A stretch of 64,000 nt of DNA. It comes from Streptomyces kanamyceticus. Lineage in GTDB: Bacteria > Actinomycetota > Actinomycetes > Streptomycetales > Streptomycetaceae. Below the pieces are notes generated by a model, which saw nothing but the letters and a program-made list of their open reading frames with translations, was not told the origin of the DNA and did not search any database. Shown piece by piece: positions 16,807 through 28,800 of this stretch. The stretch's first letter is position 1, and every line of letters begins with the position of its first letter. Position numbers and translations under genes: made by a program. The stretch covers positions 8,990,001 to 9,054,000 of the forward strand of contig NZ_CP023699.1 in NCBI RefSeq assembly GCF_008704495.1, in the 5' to 3' direction.

Positions 16807-19806
16807 ATGACGTCGAGCACGGAGAGCACCAAGAGCACCAGCACCGAGAACGCCAAGAGCACCGAGATCGCCGCCGACACCGAGGACCTCGCACGGCGGC
16901 TCGCCGCCGACCTGGAGGGCGAGGTCCGCTTCGACGACTACAGCCGCCATCTGTTCGCACGCGACGCCAGCATGTACGCCATCACCCCGCTCGGCGTCGT
17001 CTTCCCCCGCCACGCCGACGACGTCAGGGCGGCGGTCGCCGCGGCCGCCGCGCACGGCGTGTCCGTGGTGCCGCGCGGCGCGGGCACCAGCCTCGCCGGG
17101 CAGACGACAGGCCCGGGCATCGTCCTCGACCTCTCCCGGCACATGCGGCGGATCGTCGCCCTCGACCCCGACGCCCGCACCGCGCTCGTCGAACCCGGCG
17201 TCGTCCAGGACGACCTGAACCGCGCCGCGGCACCGTACGGCCTGATGTTCGGCCCGGACACCTCCACCAGCAACCGCGCCACCCTCGGCGGGATGATCGG
17301 CAACAACTCCGCGGGCAGCGGCTCGCTGCGCCACGGCATGACCATCGACCACATCCGCGCGCTCGACGTGGTGCTCTCCGACGCGAGCACCGCGCACTTC
17401 GCGCCGCTCACCGAGGAGGAGCGCGCGGCCCGCGCCGGGCACGCCACCCTCGACGGCCGCATCCACCGCGAACTGCCCGCCCTCGTCGCGGCGCACGCCG
17501 GGGCCATCGAGGCCGGGTTCCCGCGGCACTGGCGCCGCGCGGGCGGCTACCGCCTGGACCGGCTCGCCCGCGAGAACACCCCCTTCGACCTGGCGAAGTT
17601 CGTCGTCGGATCCGAGGGAACCCTGGCCGTCACCACCCGGGCGCTCGTCGACCTGGTGCCCAAACCGTCCCGCACGGTCTTCGCCGTCGGCCACTTCACC
17701 TCGGTCACCGGCGCGATCGAGGCGACGCAGGACGCGCTCGCCTGCGACCCGGCGGCCGTGGAGCTGATGGACCGCACCATCCTCGACCTGTCCCGCCAGA
17801 AGATCGAATACGCGTCCCTCTCCGATGTGCTCGAAGGCGACCCCGAAGCGCTCCTCTTCGTCTCCTTCACCGGCGACGACGAACGCGAACTCATGGGCAG
17901 GCTCGACACGCTGACCGCCCTCTGGCGCCGCCACGGCCACGGCTACCACACCCTGCGCGCCGTCGACCCCGCCCACCGGGCCGCCCTGCTCAAGGTCCGC
18001 AAGTCCAGCCTCGGGCTGCTCATGGCCGCGAGCGAAGGAACCAAGCGTCCCCTCGCCTTCATCGAGGACACCGCCGTCGACCCGGTCCACCTGCCCGCCT
18101 ACACCGCGCGGTTGAAGAAGGTCCTGGACCGGCACGGCCTCACCGCGGGCTTCTACGGCCACTGCTCGGTGGGCTGCCTGCACATCCGCCCGTTCCTGGA
18201 CGTCACCGACCCCGCGCAGCGGCAGACCATGCGCGACGTCGCCGAGGAGATCAAGGACCTCGTCACCGAGTACGGCGGGGTCAACTCCAGCGAGCACGGG
18301 GACGGCCTGGCCCGCAGCGAGTTCAACCGCGCGCTCTTCGGCGACGAGCTCTACGAGGCCATGCGCAGGGTGAAGGGCCTCTTCGACCCGCACGACCGGC
18401 TCAACCCCGGCAAGATCGTCGACGCCCCCGCCATGACGGACCACCTCCGCGACGCCGCCCTGCCACCCGCACCCGGCCTGCGCACCCGCCTCGACTTCGA
18501 CGTCACGGGCGGCATGCGCGCCACGGCCGACCGCTGCATGAACATCGGCCTGTGCCGCAAGACCGACACCGGCACCATGTGCCCCTCCTACATGGCCACC
18601 AGGAACGAACAGGACTCCACCCGCGGCCGCGCGGGCGCCCTCGTCAAGGCACTCTCCGCCCCCGACCCGCACACCGCACTCGGCGACGAGGCACTGCACG
18701 AGGTCCTCGACCTCTGCCTCATGTGCAAGGCGTGCAAGAGCGAATGCCCCCTCGGCGTCGACATGGCCGCCCTCAAGACGGAGGCGCTCGCCCACCACCA
18801 CGACGAACACGGCGTCCCCGCCCGCTCACGGATCTTCGGCGCGATCCGGCTCCTGAACCGCCTCGGCTCGGCCACGGCGCCGCTCTCCAACCTGCCGGGC
18901 CGCGTCCCCCTGCTGCGCCGCCTGCTCGACCGCACGCTCGGCATCACCCCGCACCGCCCGCTGCCGCGCTACGCCCGCCGCAACCTCGTGCGCTGGTTCC
19001 ACCGCCACAGCGCACCGGCACGGACCGTCACCCAGGGCACGGTCGTCCTCCTCGCCGACTCCTTCACCACCTACACGGAACCGGAGATCGGCCAGGCCGC
19101 CGTCGAACTCCTCGAACGCGCGGGATGGGACGTACGCCTGGAGAGCGGCGGCTGCTGCGGCCGGTCCAGCCTCTCCAAGGGCCTCGTGGACGACGCGAGC
19201 GACAAGGCGTTCCAGCTCGTCCACCGGCTCGCGGAGAGCACCCCGGCCGACGCCCCGATCACCGGCTGCGAGCCGTCCTGCCTGATGACGCTGCGCGACG
19301 AGCACCGGGCGCTGCTGCCCAGGGACTCGGCGCGCATCGCGATCACGGACCGGGTGCGCCAGCTGGAGGAACTCCTCACCGACGCCATCGACGACGGCAG
19401 GCTGCGCCTGCGCGCCGACTCCTGGCTCAGCGGCCGCACCCTGCTCTTCCACGGCCACTGCCACCAGAAGGCCGAGGTCGGCACGGCCGCGACCATGGCC
19501 CTGCTGCGCCGCATACCCGGCGTCGAGGTCGTCGAACTCGACGCGGGCTGCTGCGGGATGGCCGGATCCTTCGGCTTCGAGTCCGAGCACTACGACGTGT
19601 CGATGACCGTCGGCGACGACCGGCTCTTCCCCGCCGTGCGCGCCGCCGCCGACGAGACCGTCGTCGTCGCGACCGGTGCCTCCTGCCGCCAGCAGATCTT
19701 CCACGGCACGGAGCGCGACGCGTGGCACCCCGTGCAGCTGGTGCGGGAGGCGGCGGTCAGCGCGTCGGCTTCAAGCGGACGGGAAGCTGCGCCTGACCGT
19801 TCGTGA
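16807..19806 (+). CDS. Fused FAD-linked oxidase / Fe-S (GlcD-GlcF-like) 2-hydroxyacid dehydrogenase
   Basis: A 999-residue fusion. Residues about 45-225 form the PCMH FAD domain (VVPRGAGTSLAGQTTGPGI, GGMIGNNSAGSGSLRHGMT). Residues about 260-545 are the FAD-oxidase C-terminal domain (DLVPKPSRTV to LNPGKIVDAP, with VNSSEHGDGLARSEF). Residues about 575-660 hold two 4Fe-4S clusters (CMNIGLCRKTDTGTMCPSY and CLMCKACKSECPLG). The C-terminal half has two CCG domains (GGCCGRSSLSKG, AGCCGMAGSFGFESEH) as in GlcF/LutA. Relatives include YdiJ-type D-2-hydroxyacid dehydrogenases. The context suggests glycolate or another D-2-hydroxyacid feeding the aminotransferase. The last 50 bp overlap the convergent P450 gene. 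Confidence 0.85.
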   Translation: MTSSTESTKSTSTENAKSTEIAADTEDLARRLAADLEGEVRFDDYSRHLFARDASMYAITPLGVVFPRHADDVRAAVAAAAAHGVSVVPRGAGTSLAGQTTGPGIVLDLSRHMRRIVALDPDARTALVEPGVVQDDLNRAAAPYGLMFGPDTSTSNRATLGGMIGNNSAGSGSLRHGMTIDHIRALDVVLSDASTAHFAPLTEEERAARAGHATLDGRIHRELPALVAAHAGAIEAGFPRHWRRAGGYRLDRLARENTPFDLAKFVVGSEGTLAVTTRALVDLVPKPSRTVFAVGHFTSVTGAIEATQDALACDPAAVELMDRTILDLSRQKIEYASLSDVLEGDPEALLFVSFTGDDERELMGRLDTLTALWRRHGHGYHTLRAVDPAHRAALLKVRKSSLGLLMAASEGTKRPLAFIEDTAVDPVHLPAYTARLKKVLDRHGLTAGFYGHCSVGCLHIRPFLDVTDPAQRQTMRDVAEEIKDLVTEYGGVNSSEHGDGLARSEFNRALFGDELYEAMRRVKGLFDPHDRLNPGKIVDAPAMTDHLRDAALPPAPGLRTRLDFDVTGGMRATADRCMNIGLCRKTDTGTMCPSYMATRNEQDSTRGRAGALVKALSAPDPHTALGDEALHEVLDLCLMCKACKSECPLGVDMAALKTEALAHHHDEHGVPARSRIFGAIRLLNRLGSATAPLSNLPGRVPLLRRLLDRTLGITPHRPLPRYARRNLVRWFHRHSAPARTVTQGTVVLLADSFTTYTEPEIGQAAVELLERAGWDVRLESGGCCGRSSLSKGLVDDASDKAFQLVHRLAESTPADAPITGCEPSCLMTLRDEHRALLPRDSARIAITDRVRQLEELLTDAIDDGRLRLRADSWLSGRTLLFHGHCHQKAEVGTAATMALLRRIPGVEVVELDAGCCGMAGSFGFESEHYDVSMTVGDDRLFPAVRAAADETVVVATGASCRQQIFHGTERDAWHPVQLVREAAVSASASSGREAAPDRS

Positions 19807-21025
19807 TCAGCGAGGGAACCCGCGCCAACTGGTCCACGGGCACGGCCAGTTCGGCGTCGGGGAACCGCTCGAAGAACCGGCTCAGCGCCACGCTCCCCTC
19901 AAGGCGGGCCAGCGGAGCGCCCAGGCAGAAGTGGACGCCGTGCCCGAAGGAGAGGTGCTCAGGGTTGCCGCGCGTCACGTCGAACACGTCCGCGCTCTCA
20001 CCGTGCCAGTCGGGGTGCCGGTTCGCGGCGGCGTACGAGGCGAGGATCGCGTCGCCCGCGGCGATCGTCTGCCCGTCGGGCAGCGGGATGTCCCGTACGG
20101 CGAAGCGCATCGGCAGATGCTTGACGGCCGGTTCGACCCGCAGCGTCTCCTCCACCACGCCGCCCCAGCCCGCGCGGCCCTCGCGCACGTGCGCGAGCTG
20201 CTCGGGGTGGGTCAGCAGCTGGGCGACGGCGTTGCTGATCAGGTTGACCGTGGTCTCGTACCCGGCGCTGACCATCAGCAGGAGCGTGTCGCGCACCTCG
20301 GCCTCGTTCAGGCCCGAGCCGTCGCCCTCCTCGTCCTGCGCGGCGATGAGGAGCGACGTCATGTCCTCGCCGGGCTCGGCCCGCTTGGTGGCCACCAGAC
20401 GGTCGAAGGAGGCGTACAGCTCCGCGGTGTTCGCCGCGGACTCCTCGGCGGTGAGGGTGGTGGAGAAGACGCCGTCGACCAGCCTGCGGAACCCCTCGCG
20501 CTGCTCCTCCGGCACGCCCATGAGCTCACCGATGACCCGGATCGGCAGGGGATAGGCGAAGTGCTCGCGCAGATCGACCGGCTCACCGGCCGCGATGATC
20601 CCGTTCTCCGTCTTCCTGCCGTGGTCGAACCCCTCCTCCAGATCGTCGAGGAGCCGCGTCACGATCTGCTCGATGCTCTCCTGGAGCGCGGCGACGCGCC
20701 GGGCGCTGAACGCGGGGGCCACCAGGCGGCGCAGCCTGCGGTGATCGGACCCGTACGCGGTGAACATGTTCTGGACCGCGACCCACAGGGCCAGCGGCCA
20801 GGTCGCTATGGCCTCGTCGAACAGCGGCCAGTGTTTGCGCGCGTCCTTGGAGACGTCCGGGCTCGTCAGCATCTTCTGCAGCAGCGCGGGATCGCTGACG
20901 GACCACGCGGTGACGCCGAGGACGTCCACGCGGGTCGCGGGGCCCGCGGCCCGGAGCGCACGGTTCTCCGTGTCCGGGTCGGCGCCGGTGGGGTCGATGA
21001 CGAAGGGCGGGGGCTGCTCGGGCAT
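19757..21025 (-). CDS. Cytochrome P450 (CYP105/107-like)
   Basis: A 422-residue bacterial class I P450. The I-helix oxygen-activation motif is LMVSAGYETTVNLI, the K-helix ExxR is ETLRVEP, and the heme loop is LSFGHGVHFCLGAPLARLEG with the ligand Cys. The ATG 21025 (MPEQPPPF) is chosen because GGAGA lies just upstream and the longer frame adds non-P450 sequence. Its 3' end overlaps the convergent dehydrogenase by 50 bp. It is divergent from a second P450. The substrate is unknown; it may or may not belong to the NRPS locus. Confidence 0.88.
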   Translation of the reverse strand: MPEQPPPFVIDPTGADPDTENRALRAAGPATRVDVLGVTAWSVSDPALLQKMLTSPDVSKDARKHWPLFDEAIATWPLALWVAVQNMFTAYGSDHRRLRRLVAPAFSARRVAALQESIEQIVTRLLDDLEEGFDHGRKTENGIIAAGEPVDLREHFAYPLPIRVIGELMGVPEEQREGFRRLVDGVFSTTLTAEESAANTAELYASFDRLVATKRAEPGEDMTSLLIAAQDEEGDGSGLNEAEVRDTLLLMVSAGYETTVNLISNAVAQLLTHPEQLAHVREGRAGWGGVVEETLRVEPAVKHLPMRFAVRDIPLPDGQTIAAGDAILASYAAANRHPDWHGESADVFDVTRGNPEHLSFGHGVHFCLGAPLARLEGSVALSRFFERFPDAELAVPVDQLARVPSLITNGQAQLPVRLKPTR

Positions 21026-21478
21026 GTCGGGTCTCCGAATCGACGGTGGTGGCAGGGTGTTGACACCGGCGCAGACGTTACCCGCGGGTCGGGCCCGGCG
21101 TCTCACCACCTGCGAAGACGTATGGGGACTCTCCACAACGGGGGCCGACAGCAAGCGCGATGACGCGGTCTCAAGTCCCCCTTGCGTCAAGGTGGTTGTG
21201 CTCTGTACCACTGCCGCACGCGCGAGACGGGCGCGTTCGAGGAATTCCGCATGCGTGCGGCAGGGACGGAGAGGCCAGCGTCGGGCGCGCGGAGAGCCGG
21301 GCCGAGGGTGGAACGTGCGTACGCATCGCACAAGCCACCGGCCGGGAATCCCGGCACATAGCCGACCAGCGGCCCTGCGTCATCACCCACTCTTTGTTCG
21401 GTTCCTACAGCACCCGGCCATGGTCGCTGGCTCAGGACCGCGTCGAAACGGACCACCCGCCCCGGCGAGGATGAGCGG
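21026..21478. other. 453-bp intergenic region between divergent P450 genes
   Basis: No credible gene. It holds a short dyad CCTTG-CGT-CAAGG near 21180-21192 and a looser GTGG/CCAC repeat just after it, which could be regulator sites. Promoters for both P450 genes must lie here but none is clear. Confidence 0.4.
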
Positions 21479-22759
21479 GTGACCACACCCCTGCCCACAC
21501 CCCGGCACCCCGACGCGCCGCCGACCGCCCTCGACCCGGCGGACCCCGCCTTCGCGCGCGACCCATACCCGTACTACGCACGGCTGCGCGAGCAAGGCCC
21601 GGCGGCGCGCGTACCGCTCGCGAACGGCACGCACGCCTGGTTCGTCACCGGCTACGAGCAGACCAGGGCCGTCCTCGCCGACCCCCGCTTCTCGAACGTG
21701 CCGCCGCGCGGCGCGGGCCGCCCCAAGAGCGACTCGCCCGCGCAGCGAGCCCGCGCCTGTCTGGCCCGGCACATGCTCAACACCGACGCGCCCGACCACA
21801 CCCGGCTGCGCAGGCTGACCACCGCCGCGTTCGCGCCGCGCCGCGTCGACACGCTGCGGGCGCGGATCGAGGAGCTGACCGACGGGCTCCTGCGCGACGT
21901 CGCCGAACGCCTCGCGCGCGAGGGGAGCGCGGACCTCGTCGACGCCTTCGCCTTCCCGCTGCCCGTGCTCGTGATCGGGGAGGTACTCGGGGTGCCCGAG
22001 GCCGACCGGGCGGCCCTGCGCGACTGGACGTACCGGGTCGGCTCGCCCGCCGACGCACTGCGGCCGGGCGCCGTGGACGAGGCGTGGACATCGCTGTACG
22101 CCTACTTCGGCGAGCTGATCGCACACAAGCGCCGCGCCCCGGGCCCCGACCTGTTCAGCGCGCTCACGCACGACGCGACGGAAGGCGGCCTGGACGACGG
22201 CGAGCTGCTCGCCATGGCGTTCCTGCTGCTGTTCGCGGGCTACGAGACGACCATGAACCTGCTCGCCTCGGCGTCCCTGCTGCTGCTCACGCACCCCGCC
22301 GAACTGGCGGCCGCCCGGCGCGACCCCGGGCGCTGGCCCGCCGTCGTCGAGGAGACGCTGCGGCACGCCAGCCCCCTGGAGGGCACGACCTGGCGGCACG
22401 CCACGCAGGACGTCGACCTCGGCGACGGCACGCGCATACCGGCAGGGTCCTCGGTCCTCGCCGTCCTGGCCGCGGCCAACCGCGACCCCCGGCACTTCCC
22501 CGAACCGGACGCCTTCCGCCCGGGCCGCTACGCGCACGACGCCACGGGCCGTGGCCCGCGCGCCGCACCCCACGTCGCGTTCGGCCACGGACCGCACTTC
22601 TGCGTCGGCTCGCGCCTGGCCCGCCTGGAGGCGGCCGTCGCGCTGCCGCGTCTGTTCGCCGCGTTTCCTGGCCTCCGGCTGACCGCGGACGCGGCCGAAC
22701 TCCCTTACCGCCCGGGCCTGTTGGTACGCGGCCCGCGCAGCGTCCCAGTCGCGGCCTGA
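21479..22759 (+). CDS. Cytochrome P450
   Basis: A 426-residue P450. The I-helix is LLFAGYETTMNLLA, ExxR is ETLRHASP, and the heme loop is VAFGHGPHFCVGSRLARLEA. Translation starts at GTG 21479 (MTTPLPTP) with GAGGA about 8 bp upstream; the ATG at 21473 runs into a stop after three codons and is not used. It lies 101 bp from the 3' end of the NRPS thioesterase gene, convergent, and is the nearest tailoring candidate on that side of the NRPS. Confidence 0.88.
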   Translation: MTTPLPTPRHPDAPPTALDPADPAFARDPYPYYARLREQGPAARVPLANGTHAWFVTGYEQTRAVLADPRFSNVPPRGAGRPKSDSPAQRARACLARHMLNTDAPDHTRLRRLTTAAFAPRRVDTLRARIEELTDGLLRDVAERLAREGSADLVDAFAFPLPVLVIGEVLGVPEADRAALRDWTYRVGSPADALRPGAVDEAWTSLYAYFGELIAHKRRAPGPDLFSALTHDATEGGLDDGELLAMAFLLLFAGYETTMNLLASASLLLLTHPAELAAARRDPGRWPAVVEETLRHASPLEGTTWRHATQDVDLGDGTRIPAGSSVLAVLAAANRDPRHFPEPDAFRPGRYAHDATGRGPRAAPHVAFGHGPHFCVGSRLARLEAAVALPRLFAAFPGLRLTADAAELPYRPGLLVRGPRSVPVAA

Positions 22760-22787
22760 GCGCACCCGCTGTGGTCGCCGACCTGCG

Positions 22788-22835
22788 GGCCGGTGGGGGC
22801 TGGTCGCGCAGTTCCCCGCGCCCCTTACGGGGCCC
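22788..22835. terminator. Streptomyces-type intergenic hairpin between convergent genes
   Basis: GCCCC-TTAC-GGGGC forms a stem-loop near 22820-22832. It is preceded by GGGGGCTGGTCGCGCAG and TTCCCCGCGCC, a phrase I recognise as a frequent Streptomyces intergenic repeat. It sits between the P450 and NRPS 3' ends and would serve as a bidirectional terminator. Confidence 0.55.
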
Positions 22836-22860
22836 GACAGCTGAGGGGCGTACAGCAACG

Positions 22861-25800
22861 TCAGGGTGTGGGCGACAGGGCCCTCGCCAGGACGGCCCCG
22901 ATCCGTTCCAGCGCGTCGGCGCGCAGCATGTGCTCGTGTCGCACGTCGACGCTGTGCTCCGTCACCTCGCCCGCCACGAACGGCGACCAGGCCCCCGCCG
23001 ATCGCCGGGGATCGTCCGCGGGCCACTCCGCGGCCGACTGCGCGGCGGTGAACAGGAGTACGTCGCCGCCGAACCGCTCGGGGACGAACTTGTCCAGGGC
23101 GTCCGGCACCCGCATGAAGATGTCGACGACCCTGGCGAGCACGTCCTCGTCGAGCAGCAGGTCGACCCGCCCCGCGCTCTCCTCGCGCATGAAGTCGATC
23201 AGCTGCTCCGCCGTCAGTTCCCGCCCGCCGAAGTCCGCGTCGAACTGCTTGCGGTCGATGCCGACGATCTCCTCGAAGAGCAGGGCAAGCACATCGCGCA
23301 GGTCGAGCTCGGGTATCTCCTCGCCTGGCCTGCGGTCGGGCGGGAACGAGTCCAGGAGCGCGAGCAGTTCCACCCGCTCCCCGGCCTTCTCCAGGCGGGT
23401 CGCGACGGCGTGCGCGACGAGCCCGCCGAAGGACCAGCCGAGCAGGGAGTACGGTCCCGACGGCTGCACGGCCCGGATGTGCGCCAGATAGTCGTCGGCC
23501 ATCTCGTCGATGGTGTGGGCGGGCGGCTCCGCGCCGGTGAGGCCGCGCGTCTGGAGCCCGTAGACGGGCCGGTCGGGCGCGACGTGCGCGAGCAGCCCCG
23601 CGTACGGCCAGCTGATGCCCGCGGCGGGGTGCACGCAGAACAGCGGAGGCAGGGTGCCGGTGGTCCGCAGAGGAAGCAGCACGTTCAGCGCGTCCCCCGA
23701 GGTGTCGCTGTCCAGGCGCCGGGCCAGCGCGGCGGGCGTCGACGCCTCGAACAGGGCCCGCACGCCGAGCTCCACACCGAACACCGCCTTGACGCGGGAG
23801 ACGAGCCGGGTGGCGAGCAGCGAATGCCCGCCCCTGTCGAAGAAGCCGTCGTCCGCGCCCACGGGCACCCCGAGCACCTCGGAGAACAGCCCGCACAGGA
23901 GCTGCTCCTCCTGGCTCGGTGCCGGGCGCCGGGCGGCGGGGGAGGCGGGTGAGGCGAAGTCGGGCTCGGGCAACGCGGCGCGGTCCAGCTTGCCGTTGGG
24001 GGTCAGCGGCATCGCGTCGAGGGTCACGTACGCGGCGGGGACCATGAACTCGGGCAGGCGGGTGCGGGCGAACTCGCGTAGAGAGGCGCCGAGTTCACCG
24101 GGTGATGAGGGCGCTCCGGCGGCTGCCGCCGGGACCACGTACCCGACGAGCCGGTGGCCTTCGTGCGCCGTGACGACGGCCTGGGCGACATCGGGGTGCT
24201 CGGCGAGGACGGACTCGACCTCGCCCGGTTCGATGCGGAAACCCCGGATCTTGACCTGCTGGTCGGCCCGGCGGACGTAGTGCAACTTTCCGTCCGTACC
24301 GCGCCGTACGAGGTCACCGGTGCGGTACATCCGCTGCCCCGGGGTGAAGGGGTTGGCGATGAAGCGTTCGGCGGTGAGGGCGGGACGGTTGGTGTAGCCC
24401 CGGGCGAGCCCCGCGCCCGCGATGTACAACTCGCCGGTCACGCCCGTGCCGACGGGCCGCAGGCGGTCGTCGAGCACATAGGCGCGGATGTTCCCTACAG
24501 GTGCTCCGATCGCCGGGGACGACGGCCAGGCGGAGACGTCGGCGGGCAGTGTGTGCGAGGTGACCACATGTGTCTCGCTGGGACCGTAGTTGTTGCGCAG
24601 CCGCCGCCCGGGCACCTGCCGGAAGAACGCCCGCACGTGGGGACTCAGCGTCAGTGCCTCACCGGCCTGCACGACCTCCCGCAGCGCGGGCAGCTCCCGC
24701 CCACGTGTGACCGCCGCGTGAGCCAGCGCGTCGATCACCAGATTCGGCGCGAACAACTCGTCGACCCGCTGCTCGTCCAGCCAGTCCACCAAATCCTCAG
24801 GGCTGTAACGGACGTCGTCCGGCGGAATCACCAGCGTCTTCCCGAACAGCACCGCGGACAGGATCTCCTGCACGGACACGTCGAAGCTGAGCGCGGCGAA
24901 CTGCGCGGTACGGGTCGGCCGCGCGCACGGCAGCTCACCGCTGTGCCAGGACAGCAGATTGACCATGGCGCCGTCGGACACCGCGACGCCCTTCGGCCGC
25001 CCGGTGGACCCCGAGGTGTAGATGACGTAGGCGGGGTGGAGGGGATTGCGGGTGGCGGAGGCGGGGTCGGTGTCCGGCTGGTCGGACGTGTCGAGGCCCG
25101 TGTCGTCGAGTACGAGGACGGGGTGGGCGTCGTCCAGCATGAACTGGATGCGGTCGTCGGGGTATTGGGGGTCGATGGGGAGGTAGGCGGCGCCGGTTTT
25201 GAGGACGGCGAGGACCGCGATGACCATGTCGGTGGAGCGGGGCAGTTTGAGCGCGACGACGCCTTCCGGGCCTGCGCCGTGGGTGATGAGGTGGTGGGCG
25301 AGCCTGTTCGCGCGGGAGTTGAGCTCCGCGTACGTGAGCTGGGTGTCCTGGTGGATGACGGCTGTCTGGTCCGGGGTGCGGGCGGCCTGTGCCTGGAAGA
25401 GCTCGGCGAGGGAGGCCCGGGGCACCTCACGGGCGGTGTCGTTCCAGCCGGAAACGGCCTGTCGGTGTTCCTCCTCGGTCAGCAGGTCGATGTCGCCGAT
25501 GGGCTGGTCGGGGTCGGTGACGGCTGCGGTGAGGATTCGGCCGAGTCGGGCGGTGAGGGCCTCGACGGTGCTGCGGTCGAAGATGTCGGTGCGGAACTCC
25601 ACCTGCCCGTCGATCCCGTTCGGGCCGCCGTCGGCCGTCCGGTGTTCGGAGATGCTGAAGGTGAGATCCGTCCGGGACGTGCCCGTGCCCGCGGCGACGG
25701 GCGAGACGGAGAGCCCCGGCAGGTCGAGCACGGCGTCCGCGGTGTTCTGCCAGGCGAGCATGGTCTGGAAGAGGGGGTGGTGGGCGAGGGTGCGTTGGGG

Positions 25801-28800
25801 GTTGAGGATTTCGACGAGGTGTTCGAAGGGGATGTCTTGGTGGGCGTAGGCGTTGAGGTCGGTTTCGCGGACGCGGGTGAGGAGTTCGCGGAAGGTGGGG
25901 TCGCCCGAGACATCCGTACGCAGGACGAGGGTGTTGACGAAGAAGCCGACGAGGTCGTCGAGTGCCTCGTCGGTGCGTCCGGCGATCGGGGTGCCGATGG
26001 GGATGTCGTCACCGGCGCCCGACCGTGAGAGCAGTGCCGCGAGGGCGGCCTGTACGAGCATGAAGAGGCTGGCGCCCGATCCGCGCGCGAGCCGGACGAG
26101 ATCGGCGTGGAGGTCGGCGTTCCAGTGGAAGGTGAATGACGCGCCGCGGTGGGAGGCCGCCGCCGGGTGCGGGCGGTCCGCGGGGAGTTCGATCCGTGCC
26201 GGGAGACCGGCGAGTGTGCTTGTCCAGAAGTCGAGTTGGCGGGCGAGCGTGCTGTCGGGGTCGGCTGGTTCGCCGAGGATCTCGCGCTGCCAGAGCGTGT
26301 AGTCGGCGTACTGCACCGGGAGTGCGGCCCAGTCCGGAGCCGCTCCCGCAAGGCGTGCCCGGTACGCCGCGGCGATGTCGCGCCAGAGCGGCTCCAACGA
26401 CCAGCCGTCGGCGGCGATGTGGTGCAGGACCAGGACGAGAACGTGCTCGTTGGCCTCGCCGTGCCGCCCGTCCACCGACTCAGGCGTCAAGAGCGTGGCG
26501 CGCAGGGGCAGTTCGTTGCTCAGGTTGAAGCCGTGGCGTACGGCTGAGGTGACCGACTCCTCCAGTGCGGGGGCGGAAACGGTCGACACCGTGAGCGTCG
26601 GCCGCGCGGCATCACTGTCCAGCACCAACTGGTAGGGCGTGCCGTCGTGTTCGCGGTAGAGCGTACGCAGGCTCTCGTGCCGGGACACGACGTCGGCGAG
26701 CGCGTCCTCCAGGGCCTGCCGGTCGAGCGTGCCGGTGAGGCGTACGGCGAGCGGCACGTTGTACGTCGCCGAGGGCCCCTCAAGGCGGTGCAGGAACCAC
26801 AGCCGGTTCTGCGCGTACGACAACGGAACGTGCTCGGGCCGTATCGCGCGCCCCAACGCGGCCCGCGCCGGACGGGCCCCGCCGAGTACCCGGGCCAGAG
26901 AGGCCACCGTCGGCGCATCGAACAGCGCCCGCACGCCCAGTTCGAGGCCGAACGCGGGCCGGATCCGGGACATCAGACGCGTGGCGAGGAGCGAGTGTCC
27001 GCCGAGGTCGAAGAAGCTGTCGTCGACACCTACGTGGGGCTGTCCGAGCACGTCGGCGAAGAGGGCACAGAGGATTTCCTCGGTGGGTGTGCGGGGTGCG
27101 CGGGTGGTGGTGACCTCGAAGGCGGGGTCGGGGAGGGCGTCGCGGTCGAGTTTACCGGTGGTGGTCAGCGGGAGTTCGTCGAGGACCATCACGGTGGCGG
27201 GGATCATGTGGGCGGGGAGACGGGACCGGGCGAAGTCGCCTAGGGCGCTCGTGAGTTGCGCGTGGTCTGTCGCGCTCATCGGCACGACGTAGCCCACGAG
27301 CACTTCGTGGCGTACGGATACGGCCGCCTGGGCGATGCCGGGGAACGAGGCGAGTGCGGTCTCGATCTCGCCGGGTTCGATGCGGAAGCCGCGGATCTTG
27401 ATCTGGTGGTCGGCGCGTCCCGCGAATTCGAGTTGGCCGTCGGTGCGTCGGCGGGCGAGGTCGCCGGTGCGGTACATGCGTTGCCCTGAGGCGAAGGGGT
27501 TGGCGGTGAAGCGTTCGGCAGTGAGGGCGGGTTGGTTGACGTAGCCGCGGGCCAGACCGGGGCCCGCGAGGTAGAGCTCGCCGGTGACACCGGGGGGCAC
27601 CGGTCGCAGCCAGGTGTCCAGGACGTAGGTGTGGATGTTGGGGATGGGATGGCCGAGGGAGGGTTTCCCGGCCGGGGCGGTGAGGGTGGCGCAGACGGTG
27701 GCCTCGGTGGGCCCGTAGGCGGTGGTGAGCTGCCGTCCGTCAGTGGTCCACAGACGGGCGAGGTCGGGCGGGCAGACCTCGCCGCCGGTCAGGACGTGCT
27801 GCAGGTGGGGGAGTTGGTGGGGGGTGAGGGTGGCGAGGAGGGAGACGGGCAGCGCGACGTGTGTGGCTCCGGTGTGGTGGAGGGCGGTGGTGAGTTCGTC
27901 TCCGGCGAGTTGGCCGGGGTTGTCGAGGATGAGGGTGGCGCCGGTTCCCAGGGTCATGACGAGGTCGCAGACGGCGACGTCGAAGCTGGGGGAGACGGCC
28001 TGGAACACCTGGGCCCCGGGGCCGAGGCGCAGGGCTTCGGCGTGCGCGGTGTGGAGTGCGGCGATGCCGGTGTGGGTGACGGCGACGCCCTTGGGCCGTC
28101 CCGTCGTGCCGGAGGTGTAGATGACGTAGGCGGTGCCGGCCAGGTCCTGTGCCACGCACAGGTCGGTGTCGTCGTACTCCAACGCCTCGATGGGCCCGTC
28201 GACGACGATCGCGGGGCGGGCGTCGTCGAGCATGAACCGCACCCGCTCGGCGGGATACCCGGGGTCGACGGGCAGGAACGCCGCGCCCGCCTTGCCCGCC
28301 GCGAGCGCGGAGACGACGAGGTCCACGCCGCGGGGCAGGCGCAGCGCGACGACATCGTCCACGCCCGCGCCCCGCTCGCGCATCCACCGGGCGAGCCGGT
28401 TGGCCCGCGCGTTCACTTCGGCATACGTCAACTGGACGTCCCCGCAGGTCAGGGCGGTGCCGTCCGGAGTGCGCGCCACCTGCGCGGCGAAGAGTTGCGT
28501 GATGGTCAGTGCGGGCAGGTCCCGCCCGCTGTCGTGCCATCCGGCAAGGGCCTGCCGCCTCTCTTCCGCTGAGAGGAGGTCGAGTCCGGTCACCAGCTGG
28601 TCGGGCTCGCTGATCACGGCCCGCAGCAACCGCTCGAGCCGCGCCGCGAGCCCCTCCGCCTTCCCCCGGTCGACGACGTCCGGACGGTGGTCGAGCCGCA
28701 GCACCATCCTGCGGCCGGGTACGACAGCGAGGCTGAGCGGGTAGTGCGTGGCGTCGTGCCCGCTCGCGCCCGAGACACGCAGCCCGTTGAAGACCGGGTC

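Noticed and set aside
16657..18810. 717-residue minus-strand open frame
   Set aside because: It is antisense to the fused dehydrogenase and has no recognisable domain.
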